This document shows positions 33,062 to 42,171 of a stretch of DNA of 55,637 nt, in pieces (position 1 is the first letter of the stretch; each line of letters opens with the position of its first letter). The translations under genes and the position numbers were made by a program. A model generated the notes under the pieces. It was not told where the DNA came from. It made no database searches and worked only from the letters and a program-made list of their open reading frames with translations. This stretch comes from Acidobacteriota bacterium (GTDB lineage: Bacteria; Acidobacteriota; Thermoanaerobaculia; Multivoradales; JAHZIX01), in assembly GCA_034211275.1 (NCBI GenBank), contig JAXHTF010000023.1, forward strand, positions 1 through 55,637. Direction: 5' to 3'.

Positions 33062-34189
33062 TCACCGTGGCGGGCCGGCAGTGATTGGCGAGAGGTCTTC
33101 GGGCTCGATGCGCAGAGGCGGAACGAAGGGGATTTGGAGCTCTGCCTGGGCTCGGGCGAAGATCTGTCGTAGCTCCTCCTGGGAGGCCTTCCAGGCGGTA
33201 GTCCCGAAGTCCTCGGCCCACTTCTGTCCTCGGCGATCCCCAAAACGCGCCAGTGCTTCCCACAGGAAGACCCGGCCCCACCAAGGGATCTCCTGGAGCT
33301 CCAGAAGTCCACTCACAACTCCGAGGACGTAGCGATCGAGTCCTTGATCGGAATAGTCCTCCAGGGCGCGAAGCATCATGACCATGGTGCGGTTGTATTT
33401 GGGGGCGTCCACGAAAGCGTTCGCGAGAGCCTCGAGTTGGTGGGGCTCCAGGGGCACCCGCTGATCCCGAAAGCGATCCCGGTAGGTAGGGTAGTGAAAC
33501 CACTCGTAGGGATCCCCGTTGGGGACCAGGAGATACAGGCCGTGCCAGCGGGTGGTAGGCAGCTCCGCGGCCCGAAGTAGCCACTCTTTCTGGGCCGCAG
33601 CGACAGGCGGCTCGGAAGGCTGGTGACCAGCTGGTGAGACCCTAGTTGATGGGGCCCCGGCCGCGGCTTCTGGCTCCGCCGCCGACTTCTCGGCTACTCT
33701 TTCGGGTGGACCCGCCGAGACCTTGCCTTTCTTCGGTAGCTCCGAGCCCTGTTGCAACTTCTGCGCTGCGCGAATCAAACCCGCGATGTCCTCCACCTCG
33801 CCGGCCTCCGGGAAGAGGGCTCCGTAGACGTTGCCGACGGTGAACCAACCCCGCGGGTGATCGACGAGGAAGACGATCACCGTTTCTCCTTCGGAATACT
33901 CCGGCTGTTCAGGGCAGACTGCCCCTGGCCTGAACAGCACGGGCACTGATTCTTTCGCCGGACCCTTGAGTACCTCGGAAGGGTAGAGGAGGGCGCGGGC
34001 ACTGGCGTAGTGCTGCTCCCGTGCTTCGGGGTTCAACTCCTGGATCTCACCCACCTGCCCCACGAAGATCAGGTCGGCTTCGTCAACCAGAGTCCATAGC
34101 GTCTTGGGGCCCGTCCCCACCGGGTAGGCCGAGGTGGGGAGAAACACGGCGAGAAAGAGAACGAGGAGACAGTGGCGGGCTCGTTTCAT
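33062..34189 (-). CDS. Secreted protein of unknown function
   Basis: 375 aa from the ATG at 34189; the longer frame runs into the divergent promoter region. Signal peptide MKRARHCLLVLFLAVFLPTSAYP. The N-terminal half has the pattern VDEADLIFVGQVGEIQEL, YPSEVLKGPAKESVPVLF, SEGETVIVFLVDHPRGWFTV, a module seen in many bacterial exported proteins near the TIMP/NTR-like fold that reads as a beta-barrel. A Glu/Ser-rich linker follows. The C-terminal half is helical (YRDRFRDQRVPLEPHQLEAL). It converges with the VWA gene 36 bp away and diverges from the HMG-CoA reductase gene. Confidence 0.75.
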   Translation of the reverse strand: MKRARHCLLVLFLAVFLPTSAYPVGTGPKTLWTLVDEADLIFVGQVGEIQELNPEAREQHYASARALLYPSEVLKGPAKESVPVLFRPGAVCPEQPEYSEGETVIVFLVDHPRGWFTVGNVYGALFPEAGEVEDIAGLIRAAQKLQQGSELPKKGKVSAGPPERVAEKSAAEPEAAAGAPSTRVSPAGHQPSEPPVAAAQKEWLLRAAELPTTRWHGLYLLVPNGDPYEWFHYPTYRDRFRDQRVPLEPHQLEALANAFVDAPKYNRTMVMMLRALEDYSDQGLDRYVLGVVSGLLELQEIPWWGRVFLWEALARFGDRRGQKWAEDFGTTAWKASQEELRQIFARAQAELQIPFVPPLRIEPEDLSPITAGPPR

Positions 34190-34295
34190 GATGCTTCCAG
34201 GATCCAGTTCATCAGGGTTCGTCAGTCCTGTCCGGAAAGTTCTGCAAGAATCAGTCCGCCGACAGAACCGTGAGCATGTGGGGCGAGCGCCCGAG

Positions 34296-34307
34296 TAGCT
34301 ATAGCTA
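34296..34307. promoter_or_regulatory. Perfect 12-bp palindrome in the divergent promoter region
   Basis: tagctatagcta is a perfect palindrome, 11 bp after a second GC-rich one (gggcgagcgccc). A TG-x-TATGCT extended -10-like motif follows at 34312-34319. This 185-bp gap separates the secreted protein gene (minus) and the reductase gene (plus), so a shared operator is plausible. Confidence 0.45.
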
Positions 34308-34374
34308 TTCTGGTATGCTCCCACGCCAGATTGTTGTTGTACTGAGCACGGGCGTAGTGGCGAGGAGAGATGGC

Positions 34375-35646
34375 TTGAGCGAGACGACGGCGGAGCAGGG
34401 GAGCGCTCTCTCCTCCGGAGCGGAGTCCGATGAGGGCGACGGCGCCGGTGCCATGAGGCCGCGGCGGGCGTCTGCGCCGCTGGTGCCGCGTTTTCAGCAT
34501 CAGGGCTACCAGGGCGAGCAGGTGGCGGATCGGCGGCGCTGGGTGGAGGAGCGGACAGGGGCGGAGCTCGATCACGTCGGGAAGTTCTCTCTCGATCCCC
34601 AAAGCCTGCGGGGAAATATCGAAAACCCCATCGGCGCCGCCCAGGTACCGCTGGGAGTAGCGGGGCCGCTGTTGATGCAGGGGGAGCATGCCCAGGGCAC
34701 CTTCTACGTTCCTCTGGCCACCACCGAAGGGGCTCTCCTGCGTTCCTACGAGCGGGGCATGGTGGCCCTCACTCGATCCGGTGGTGCCACCGCCCGCATC
34801 CATCTCGACCGCAATCGAGTGTCGCCCATCTTCCATTTCGCCGACGTCGGCGAGGCTCATGACTTCGCCCGCCGGTTGCCGGAGCACCTGCCCGCCATCA
34901 CCGCCGCCGCCGAGGCGACCACGCAGCACGGCAAGCTGCTGTCGGTGACCTGCCTGCCCGCCGGGCGGCGGGTGATCGTCGACTTCGAATATGCCACCGG
35001 CGACGCCCACGGCATGAATATGATCGTGCGCGCCACCGATGCCGCCTGCCGCACGATCCTCGAACGGGTCGGGGGCGAGCGCTACTTGGTCTTCAGTGGC
35101 TACAGCGCCGAGAAACGCCCCGCCGGCTCGCTGCTGCGGGGCGGCAAGGGCAAGAAGGTGGTGGCTGGGGCGTTGCTGCCGCGGCGGGTGGTGCGGGCGG
35201 TGCTGCGCACCACTTCCGAGGCCATGGCAGAGCTCTGGCACGATACCGTCGCCGGTCATCTCACCAGCGGCAGCTTGGGCTACAACGGTCAATACGCCAA
35301 CGGGTTGACGGCGCTCTTCATCGCCTGCGGTCAGGATGTCGCCAACGTGGTCAACTCGGCGGTGGGACTGACTCAGCTGGAGCTCACCGGTGACGGCGAC
35401 CTCTACGCCAGCGTCACCCTGCCATCCCTCACCGTCGCCACCGTTGGCGGTGGCACCGGCCTCGGCACCGCTCGGGAGTGCTTGGAGATGCTCGGCTGCG
35501 CCGGCGGTGGTGGGGCCCCCAAGCTGGCGGAGATCACCGCCGCCACGGTGCTCGCCGGGGAGCTCTCCATGGCCGCCGCCATCGCCAGCGGCCAGTTCGT
35601 CGACGCCCACGAGACCTACGGCCGAAACCGGCCCGAGGGGGCATGA
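34375..35646 (+). CDS. hmgA: Hydroxymethylglutaryl-CoA reductase
   Basis: 423 aa from a TTG at 34375 with GAGGAG 7 nt before; the true start may be the ATG at 34453 or earlier codons. It reduces HMG-CoA to mevalonate with NAD(P)H. Class I-like motifs are all present: catalytic Glu in VPLATTEGAL, catalytic Lys in SAEKRPAG, Asp in ACGQDVANVVNSA, the nucleotide-binding GDAHGMNM (DAMGMNM variant with His) and VGGGTGLGTARE. The C-terminal His sits in DAHETYGRN. It starts a run of four tightly spaced genes and overlaps the oxidoreductase start by 4 nt (ATGA), linking it to isoprenoid metabolism. Confidence 0.93.
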   Translation: MSETTAEQGSALSSGAESDEGDGAGAMRPRRASAPLVPRFQHQGYQGEQVADRRRWVEERTGAELDHVGKFSLDPQSLRGNIENPIGAAQVPLGVAGPLLMQGEHAQGTFYVPLATTEGALLRSYERGMVALTRSGGATARIHLDRNRVSPIFHFADVGEAHDFARRLPEHLPAITAAAEATTQHGKLLSVTCLPAGRRVIVDFEYATGDAHGMNMIVRATDAACRTILERVGGERYLVFSGYSAEKRPAGSLLRGGKGKKVVAGALLPRRVVRAVLRTTSEAMAELWHDTVAGHLTSGSLGYNGQYANGLTALFIACGQDVANVVNSAVGLTQLELTGDGDLYASVTLPSLTVATVGGGTGLGTARECLEMLGCAGGGGAPKLAEITAATVLAGELSMAAAIASGQFVDAHETYGRNRPEGA

Positions 35647-37244
35647 AGCGACCCTTTCGAGGCCTGCGGCGCCGCGGCCCGGCGGAGCGCTACGACGCGG
35701 TGGTCATCGGCGCCGGCGTCGGTGGCCTGGTGTGCGCCAATCTGCTGGCCTTGGAGGGGCTGAAAGTGCTGCTGGTGGAGCAGCATTACATGGTCGGCGG
35801 CTACACCAGCACCTTCCGCCGCGCCGGCTACACCTTCGACGCCGCCACCCACTTCTATCCGCTGCTGGGCAATCCCGACACCCTCACCGGCAAGGTGCTG
35901 GGGAAGATCGGCTGCCGCACCGGCTGGGTGGCCATGGATCCGGTGGACACTTTCCATTTCCCCGACGGCAGCCGCTTCGAGGTGCCGGCGGACCTGGAAA
36001 CCTACCGGGCGCGGCTGGACGAAGAGTTCCCGCATCAACGGGAAGCCTTGGACGGTTTCTTCGCCGAGGTGCAGAAGGCTTATTTGCGCGGCTTGATGGT
36101 CTATTTCAAGGGCCGCGACGAGGCGCTGCTGGGAGACCTGAATGAGCAATCCATCACCGACGCGCTGGAGCGCCACATCGCCGACCCCAAGCTCCGGCTG
36201 CTGCTCACCGCCGACTGCCCCCACTGGGGCTCGGCGCCGTCCCGCACCTCCTTCGTCTTCGATTCCATGCTGCGGCTCTCCTACTTCCTGGGCAACTTCT
36301 ACCCTCAGGGCGGCTCTCAAGCTTTCGCCGACGACCTCGCCCGCTGCTTCGAGGAGCGCGGCGGGGACATCCTCATGTCGACGGCGGCGGACCGCATCGA
36401 GATCGAAGGCGGCCGGGTGGCGGGAGTGCAGCTGACCACCGACCGGGGGTGGCTCAAGGGAGAGCATCGGGTGGCGACGGAGGTGGTGGTGTCCAACGCC
36501 GACCTGCGCCACACCTATGGCGACCTGCTGCCGTCGGAAGTGGTGCCGCCGGAGACCACCGCGACCCTGAACGAGCTGCGCCCCAGCTACCCGTGCTTTC
36601 TGGTGCACATCGGTTTGAAGGGAGTGGATCCCAAGCAGCTGGAACAAGCCCAGGGCTACTATTGGCGCCATTGGGATCCGGATCGGGTGGGCCAGGACGG
36701 CCTGATCTGCAAGGTTTTTGTACCCACCCTCTACGAGCCTGCCATGGCGCCGGAGGGAGGGCAGATCGTCATCCTGCAGAAAGTCCAGGAGCTCGACTGG
36801 AAGTCGGTGGAGGATTGGCCCCGGCACAAGAAGCGAGTGGAGGCGGGGATGTTTGCCCAGCTGGAGGAAGTGGTGCCGGGCATCGCCGATCACGTGGTGG
36901 TCAAGACCGCCGCCTCCGCCCGCACCTCGTGGCGCTTCACCCGCAATACGGTGGGCGCCATGCTCGGTTGGGAGATGGCACCGGATCAGCTGGGCTCGGA
37001 TCGCCCGGGCATCGAAGGACCGGTGCCGGGGATGTTTTGCGTTGGCCATTGGGTGCGGCCCGGTGGCGGCATCACGCCGGTGATCGTCTCCGCCGAACGA
37101 GTGGCGGAACGGGTCGTGAAAGAGGTCGGCGCTCTGTCTCGTAGCGGCGGGACCGTCCAAGCCGAGCTCGGGGCGGTACAGCCCCCAGCTGCGGTGCCGG
37201 CGACGGGCTCGCGCAATGTTTTAGAAGGAGGACCCTCGGAATGA
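35643..37244 (+). CDS. FAD-dependent CrtI/retinol-saturase-like oxidoreductase
   Basis: 533 aa. The N-terminal dinucleotide motif is complete (DAVVIGAGVGGLVCANLLALEG, followed by VLLVEQH). YMVGGYTSTFRRAGYTFDAATHFYP is typical for CrtI-type desaturases and related prolycopene isomerases or retinol saturases. The C-terminal FAD signature is GMFCVGHWVRPGGGITPVIVSAERVAE. Middle motif: NFYPQGGSQAFADDLA. The HMG-CoA reductase gene upstream fits action on a polyprenoid. Start overlaps the upstream stop and its own stop overlaps the next start (ATGA twice). Substrate cannot be named. Confidence 0.88.
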   Translation: MKRPFRGLRRRGPAERYDAVVIGAGVGGLVCANLLALEGLKVLLVEQHYMVGGYTSTFRRAGYTFDAATHFYPLLGNPDTLTGKVLGKIGCRTGWVAMDPVDTFHFPDGSRFEVPADLETYRARLDEEFPHQREALDGFFAEVQKAYLRGLMVYFKGRDEALLGDLNEQSITDALERHIADPKLRLLLTADCPHWGSAPSRTSFVFDSMLRLSYFLGNFYPQGGSQAFADDLARCFEERGGDILMSTAADRIEIEGGRVAGVQLTTDRGWLKGEHRVATEVVVSNADLRHTYGDLLPSEVVPPETTATLNELRPSYPCFLVHIGLKGVDPKQLEQAQGYYWRHWDPDRVGQDGLICKVFVPTLYEPAMAPEGGQIVILQKVQELDWKSVEDWPRHKKRVEAGMFAQLEEVVPGIADHVVVKTAASARTSWRFTRNTVGAMLGWEMAPDQLGSDRPGIEGPVPGMFCVGHWVRPGGGITPVIVSAERVAERVVKEVGALSRSGGTVQAELGAVQPPAAVPATGSRNVLEGGPSE

Positions 37245-39772
37245 AACGAAAAACCAAGCGATGGCTTTGGATCACGCCCCTGCTCCTGCTCGGTGCGTTG
37301 GCGGCCTGGGGTGCGTACCAGGTGGACCGCATCCAGGACCGGGCGGATCGCCTGGCTGCTACCGGCACCGGTGCCATCAAGTTGTTGGGAGAGCTGGGGG
37401 CCGGCCTCAAGCACCACGATCTGGAACGGGTGGCCGCCTGCTACGACGAGGCCTACGACCATCCCCAGCAGGCCCTTTGGAACCAGCGGGATGCGTCGCA
37501 CAAGGACGGCGTGACGGTCTACCGCTGGCAGGCGGAGGATGCGGTGGCTCCCGACAAGGAGGCCGCCGTCGGGCAGATGGCGCGCTTGTTGGAGAATGTG
37601 GAGTCCTTCGAGCTCGCCAAGCTCAAGCTGGCCCGGGTCGAAGAGATTCAGGGCGAAGAGGGGGCGGTGGTGCGCTCGGTGCTGTGGCTGCGCGGGCAGC
37701 GTCCCGGCGGCGAGCTCTTCGAGTCCCAGGCGACCCTCCGCTTTCACCTCCGTCGGGCCACCGAAGGTGGTGTTGGCGGCTGGTCCATCGCCCGGCAAGA
37801 GCTGGTCTCCGGCACCACCACCGAGGGGGTGGGGGAGGGCTTCGCCGACATCGCCGAGGCGGCGGGGATCACTCATCGCTCGCAGCCCAACCCCCTCTTC
37901 GCCACCGACGAATGGTTCCCGGAGACCTTCGAGATCATCCAATACGGACCGGCGGGAGTCTCTGCTGCGGACGTCGACGGGGACGGCTGGGCGGATCTCT
38001 TCTTCGGCGACGGGGTGCATCCGCGGTTGTACATGAACCGCGGCTTGGACGAGGCCGGCGAGCTGCGCTTCGAAGACGTCAGCGCCGCCGCCGGTCTGCC
38101 GGCGGACGCTCCCGGCTCCAACGTCGGCCTCTTCGCTGACCTGGACAACGACGGCGACGACGACCTGGTCCTGCCCCGCTTCATGGGCGGTCATCTCCTC
38201 TTCCGCAACGAAGGGGTGGACGAGGCCGGCGTGCCGCGGTTCACCGACCTCAGCAACGAGGTGGATCTGGGCAAGGGCTTCGTGGTGGTGGCCAGCGCCG
38301 CCGACTACGACAACGATGGGGACCTGGACCTCTACCTGGGACGCTACCTGGATCCCCGCACGCAGCTACCCACCACTCTCTTCTACACCCGCAATGGCCA
38401 GGGCAACAGTCTGCTGCGTAACGACGGAGTGGACGAAGCCGGCGTGCCGCGCTTCACCGATGTGACGGAGGAGGCCGGGGTTCGAGAAGGAGGCCTGACC
38501 CTGGGCGTCGCCTGGGCCGACTACGATGCCGACGGAGATCAGGATCTCTACGTCTCCAACGACTTCGGCCGCAACGCGCTGCTGCGCAATGAAGGGCCGG
38601 ATGAAGGCGGGGTGGTGCGCTTCGCCGACGTCAGCGAGGAGACCGGCACCCTCGACTTCGGCTTCGGGATGAGCACCGCCTGGGGAGACGCCGACGCCGA
38701 CGGCGACCTGGACCTCTACGTTTCCAACGTGCACTCCGGCCAGCGCTGGTACGGCCAGGCAACCACCCTGCGCCAGTATCTCCTCACCAGCCTGCGCCAG
38801 GGCACCTTTTCGGAGGATCTGCCGCTCTATCAAGAGATCTACGGCTACGCCGGCACCGACTGGCAGGACTACGGCGACGGCATGGTGAAGGGCAACTCGT
38901 TGATGATCAACGACGGTGAAGGAGCCTTCACCGAGGTCAGCGAGATCGCCGGTACCAACCCCTTTGGCTGGTATTGGGGCTCCGCCTTCGTCGACTACGA
39001 CAACGACGGCTGGCAGGACGTCTACGCCAACAACGGATGGATTACCGGCCGCACCTACGACGATTTGTGACTGCCCTACATTGTGAGCGCGGTCGCGCAC
39101 ATCGACGAGTACAAGCAGGGCACTTTCTACAGCAACGAGTTCCGCGGCGACATGTCCTGGAACGGCTTCGAGACCAACAACCTCCTGCGCAACGACGGCT
39201 GCGGTGAGGACGGCATCCCCCGTTTCACCGACGTTGCCATGGCTCTGGGGGCGGATGATGGCAAGGACGCCCGGGGACTGGCCATCGCCGATTTCGACAA
39301 CGACGGCGATCCCGACTTCGCCATCAACAACAACTTCGGTGACAGCGGCAAGATCGAGCGCGCCGCGCCAACCTTGCTGCGCAACGACATCGGCCAGCGT
39401 CGGGGGTGGCTGGCCCTGGACCTCCAGGGCACCAGCAGTAACCGTTCGGCGGTGGGTGCGGTGGTGACCGTGGAAGCCGGCGGCGTGATCCAGAGTCGGG
39501 TCGTGGAGATCGGCTCCAGCTACGCGTCTCAACACCATCGGCGGCTGCACTTCGGCCTCGGCGATCATCCTCAGGCGGATCGCGTCACCGTGCGCTGGCC
39601 CGCCGGCGGCGAGGAGGTGTTCGAGAACCTTCCCGCCCGCAGCCGGGTGCGCATCGTCGAAGGGCAGGGAGTGGTGGATCAGAGCACCGAAGAGCCGAGC
39701 TTGGGAGCTCCCGCCTCGGGGGAGCCTGGCTCGGCGAAGCGGTCGTCGGAGGAGACCGCCGGAACCCGTTGA
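37241..39772 (+). CDS. FG-GAP/ASPIC-UnbV (CRTAC1-like) protein with an in-frame TGA at codon 610
   Basis: The first part (609 codons) starts at an ATG with GGAGG upstream and overlaps the previous stop. It has an N-terminal signal-anchor (WLWITPLLLLGALAAWGA), a ~190-residue SnoaL/NTF2-like region and calcium-type FG-GAP/VCBS repeats (VDGDGWADL, LDNDGDDDL, YDNDGDLDL, YDADGDQDL, ADADGDLDL, YDNDGWQDV). The TGA follows ITGRTYDDL. After it the same frame continues without interruption for 233 codons: IDEYKQGTF, another DFDNDGDPDF repeat, and a full ASPIC/UnbV domain (VGAVVTVEAGGVIQSRVVEI to HFGLGDHPQADRVTVRWP). The protein is exported and probably carbohydrate- or metal-binding. Only two other Cys are seen (C67, C654). 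Recoding of TGA as selenocysteine, readthrough, or a nonsense lesion are the options; the hairpin downstream favours recoding but does not prove it. Confidence 0.8.
39068..39070 (+). other. In-frame TGA, candidate selenocysteine codon
   Basis: GAT TTG TGA CTG CCC TAC: the codon before and after keep the frame of a protein whose domains span the site. No base is lost or gained. TGC (Cys), CGA (Arg) and GGA (Gly) are single-base neighbours of this codon. Confidence 0.5.
39072..39122 (+). promoter_or_regulatory. SECIS-like hairpin directly after the in-frame TGA
   Basis: An inner hairpin starts 12 nt after the TGA: 39083-39089 (gtg a gcg) pairs with 39094-39100 (cgc g cac), one A/G mismatch, apical loop CGGT (39090-39093), loop 20 nt after the TGA. 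Outer pairs: tac (39077-39079) with gta (39109-39111), and tgccc (39072-39076) with gggca (39118-39122). This matches the position, size and G-U-containing loop of the bacterial SECIS as known from E. coli fdhF. Confidence 0.5.
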
Positions 39773-39790
39773 AGGTTCCGCCGGAACGGC

Positions 39791-41560
39791 ATGAGCGGGT
39801 CGCCGGCCTCCTCCCGACGGGTCCTGGTGGCGGACGCCGGCGAGCCGCTGGCGGCCCATCTTGTGGAGATCCTCGCCGGGACCTTGGCACCGGATCCAGC
39901 GGCGAGGGCCGGCGCGGGGTTGGGAGCGGGCAGTTGGGAGGTTCAGCATCGCATCGTGACTGGCCGCCCCGGCGACGTGGCGCCGCAGACCGGGGCGCTG
40001 ATCCTGGTGGCGGAGCGTGCGACCCCCAAAGGAGCCTCGGCTGAGAGCACCGCCACGGAGCTCACGAAGGGAGATCTCGCCCTCCTGGGCTTGGCCGCCG
40101 CCTGGCTGCGGGGCTCGATCCGTGCGACGCCTCCGGAGGAACGGCCGCGGCGCCTGATCCTTGTCTCCAGCGCCTGGGTTCATGAGCCCTCTCATCGCCA
40201 CCTCGGCTATCTCAGCGAAGACCAGCTGCCCAAGCGGCCGCCGGAGAATCGGGTGGCGCGGCGTTGGCGAGCCTTGGAGGCGGCGTTTCGAGAGCGCCTG
40301 GAGGCGGTGCCCGGCGGTCGGGCGGCGCTGGTGTCGGTGATCCTGCGGCCGACTCCCATTCCGATGCCGGACGGGCGGGATCCCCTCAGCGGACTGCTTC
40401 GGGGCCGGGCTTCCTGGGCCCCCGCCGGCTACAACCCACCGCTCCAACTACTCACCGTCCACGAGCTCGCCACGGCGGCGCGGGCGGCTCTGGACGATGC
40501 GGTAACCGGTAACGAAGCGGGGGAGCCCCAGGTCTGGCAGGTGGCGCCGGAGGAAGCGATCCCGTTGCGCTGGGCCATGAAGGCCGCCGGCGTCCGCCGT
40601 CTGCCGGCACCGGCCTGGACTCTGCGAATCGCCCGTTCCCTTGCCGGCTCCGAGCCCGACGGCGTCGACGCCCTCTGCCATGCGGCGACGGTGAGCGATG
40701 CCCGCTGGCGGCGCATCTTGGCGGGGCTCGGTCGTCCGCTGCCGCCGTCGACCCTGCAGCGCCCGGCTCGGGAGCTCGCCCACGACCCTTTTGGATTCGA
40801 TCAGGCCTACGTCGACCGCTTCCGCCGCACCCTTTTTCCCTTCCTCCACGACCTGTGGTGGCGGGTGGAGTGGCGAGGGTTGGAGCATGTGCCGCGGCAC
40901 GGTGGAGGAGTGCTGGTGGGCACCCACCGCGGCCACCAGCCCTGGGACGGCGTGATGGTGCTCCATCGGCTGGCCGGCGAGCTGGGTCGCTATCCGCGGT
41001 TTCTGATTCATCCTGCGCTGATCAAATTCCCCTTCCTGGCCCGCTATATGGCCGGCCTCGGGGGCATCAACGCCTGCCGCGAGAACGGCGATTGGGTGCT
41101 GCGCCAGCAGGAGCTGCTGGGCATCTTTCCGGAGGGCATCCGCGGCGCCTTCGCCCGCTACCGCAACGCGTACAGCCTGCGCCGCTTCCGACCGGACTAC
41201 GTTCGCTTCGCCCTGCAGCATCAGGTGCCCATCGTGCCCTTCGTGGTCTTGGGTAGCGCGGAGATCTTTCCCGTCCTCGCCAAGCTCCAGTGGCAGTGGT
41301 GGAAGCGGCTCTCGGATTGGCCGTGCCTACCCGTGACTCCGACGCTGTCGACCCTGCCCCTGCCCTCCAAATGGCACGTAGAATTTCTCGAGCCTTTGGA
41401 TCCCGCCCGGGAGTATGGTCCCGAGGCCGCCCAGGATGGTGATCTCGTGCGCCGCCTCAACCGCGAGGTGCATCAGCGCATGGACGAAGCCTTGCAGGCT
41501 CTCCTGACCCGTCGCCGCCACATTTTCTGGGGTTCCCTGTTCAACGATGCTGGAGCTTGA
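39791..41560 (+). CDS. Epimerase-like/lysophospholipid acyltransferase fusion protein
   Basis: 589 aa, 18 nt after the ASPIC/UnbV gene. Residues 1-320 resemble an NAD-epimerase/SDR fold (RVLVADAGEPLAAHLVEIL, LILVSSAWVHEPS, LLTVHELATAARAAL, as in extended SDRs), but the Gly-rich motif (ADAGEPLA) is degenerate, so cofactor binding is doubtful. Residues ~345-585 are a PlsC-type acyltransferase of the MGAT-like group: THRGHQPWDG (His to Asp spacing of that group), GGINACRENGDWVL, IFPEGIRG and VPIVPFVVLG. It would acylate a lysolipid or polyol lipid at the membrane. Fused epimerase-like and acyltransferase halves after isoprenoid genes suggest a lipid pathway. The next gene starts 3 nt after the stop. 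Confidence 0.85.
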   Translation: MSGSPASSRRVLVADAGEPLAAHLVEILAGTLAPDPAARAGAGLGAGSWEVQHRIVTGRPGDVAPQTGALILVAERATPKGASAESTATELTKGDLALLGLAAAWLRGSIRATPPEERPRRLILVSSAWVHEPSHRHLGYLSEDQLPKRPPENRVARRWRALEAAFRERLEAVPGGRAALVSVILRPTPIPMPDGRDPLSGLLRGRASWAPAGYNPPLQLLTVHELATAARAALDDAVTGNEAGEPQVWQVAPEEAIPLRWAMKAAGVRRLPAPAWTLRIARSLAGSEPDGVDALCHAATVSDARWRRILAGLGRPLPPSTLQRPARELAHDPFGFDQAYVDRFRRTLFPFLHDLWWRVEWRGLEHVPRHGGGVLVGTHRGHQPWDGVMVLHRLAGELGRYPRFLIHPALIKFPFLARYMAGLGGINACRENGDWVLRQQELLGIFPEGIRGAFARYRNAYSLRRFRPDYVRFALQHQVPIVPFVVLGSAEIFPVLAKLQWQWWKRLSDWPCLPVTPTLSTLPLPSKWHVEFLEPLDPAREYGPEAAQDGDLVRRLNREVHQRMDEALQALLTRRRHIFWGSLFNDAGA

Positions 41561-41563
41561 TCC

Positions 41564-42163
41564 GTGATGCCTATCTTCCACCGTCCAAAGTCACCCCACC
41601 GCTTCCCGTCTCGTACCCGGCGTCTCATCCGGAGAAGGCCCCTCGTTCAAAGGCAGCGCCTCGCATGGCGTATTGGGGCTCCCAAGGTGCTCCCACTGCT
41701 CCTGCTCGTCCTGCTGCCCTGGCTCGCCACGGGCTGCGGCACCGGTCCGGCCACCGCCGAGGTAGGGGCGGCGCTACCTTCCTTCAGTCTGGAGAGTCTC
41801 TCCGGGGAGACCGTGCGCTCGGCGGATTTTCAAGGCCGCCCGACGGTGATCTCGGTATGGGCCACCTGGTGTCAGCCCTGCCTCAAAGAGATTCCCCTGC
41901 TGCAGCAACTCCACGCCGACCCGCGCTTCCGGGTGGTGACCATCGCCTTGGACGAGACCGGCGCCGACACCGTGGCTCCCTTCGTCGAAGAGCGAGGGCT
42001 GAGCTATCCGGTCTTGTTGGGCGATCAAGAGACCTTCCAATCCCTCGCCGGCTTCGCCATCCCCCACAACGTCCTGGTCACCCCCGACGGCACCGTCGCC
42101 GACATCATCCGCGGCCTCTTGGACGAGGAACGGGTCGAAGCGCTGCTGCTGAGCTCGGGGTGA
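41564..42163 (+). CDS. TlpA-like thioredoxin-fold lipoprotein
   Basis: 199 aa from a GTG-ATG pair at 41564/41567, right after the acyltransferase. A long basic N-terminus leads to a lipoprotein signal (LPLLLLVLLPWLATGCG), Cys lipidated by LATGC. The mature domain is thioredoxin-like: LPSFSLESLSGETVRSADFQ, then active site WATWCQPCLKEIP (CQPC), and the cis-Pro IPHNVLVTPDG. Extracytoplasmic thiol-disulfide exchange is likely. Possible role in maturation of the cysteine proteins of this region; inference only. Confidence 0.9.
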   Translation: MMPIFHRPKSPHRFPSRTRRLIRRRPLVQRQRLAWRIGAPKVLPLLLLVLLPWLATGCGTGPATAEVGAALPSFSLESLSGETVRSADFQGRPTVISVWATWCQPCLKEIPLLQQLHADPRFRVVTIALDETGADTVAPFVEERGLSYPVLLGDQETFQSLAGFAIPHNVLVTPDGTVADIIRGLLDEERVEALLLSSG

Positions 42164-42171
42164 GACGCCGG

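Noticed and set aside
39071-39772. Second half of the ASPIC/UnbV gene as an independent gene
   Set aside because: No good start or ribosome site; an FG-GAP repeat series continues across the TGA in the same frame. Reinitiation at the GTG 39083 is not excluded.
38366-40447. Long open frame (693 codons) antisense to the ASPIC/UnbV gene
   Set aside because: Val/Gly-rich mirror of the Asp-rich repeats on the other strand.
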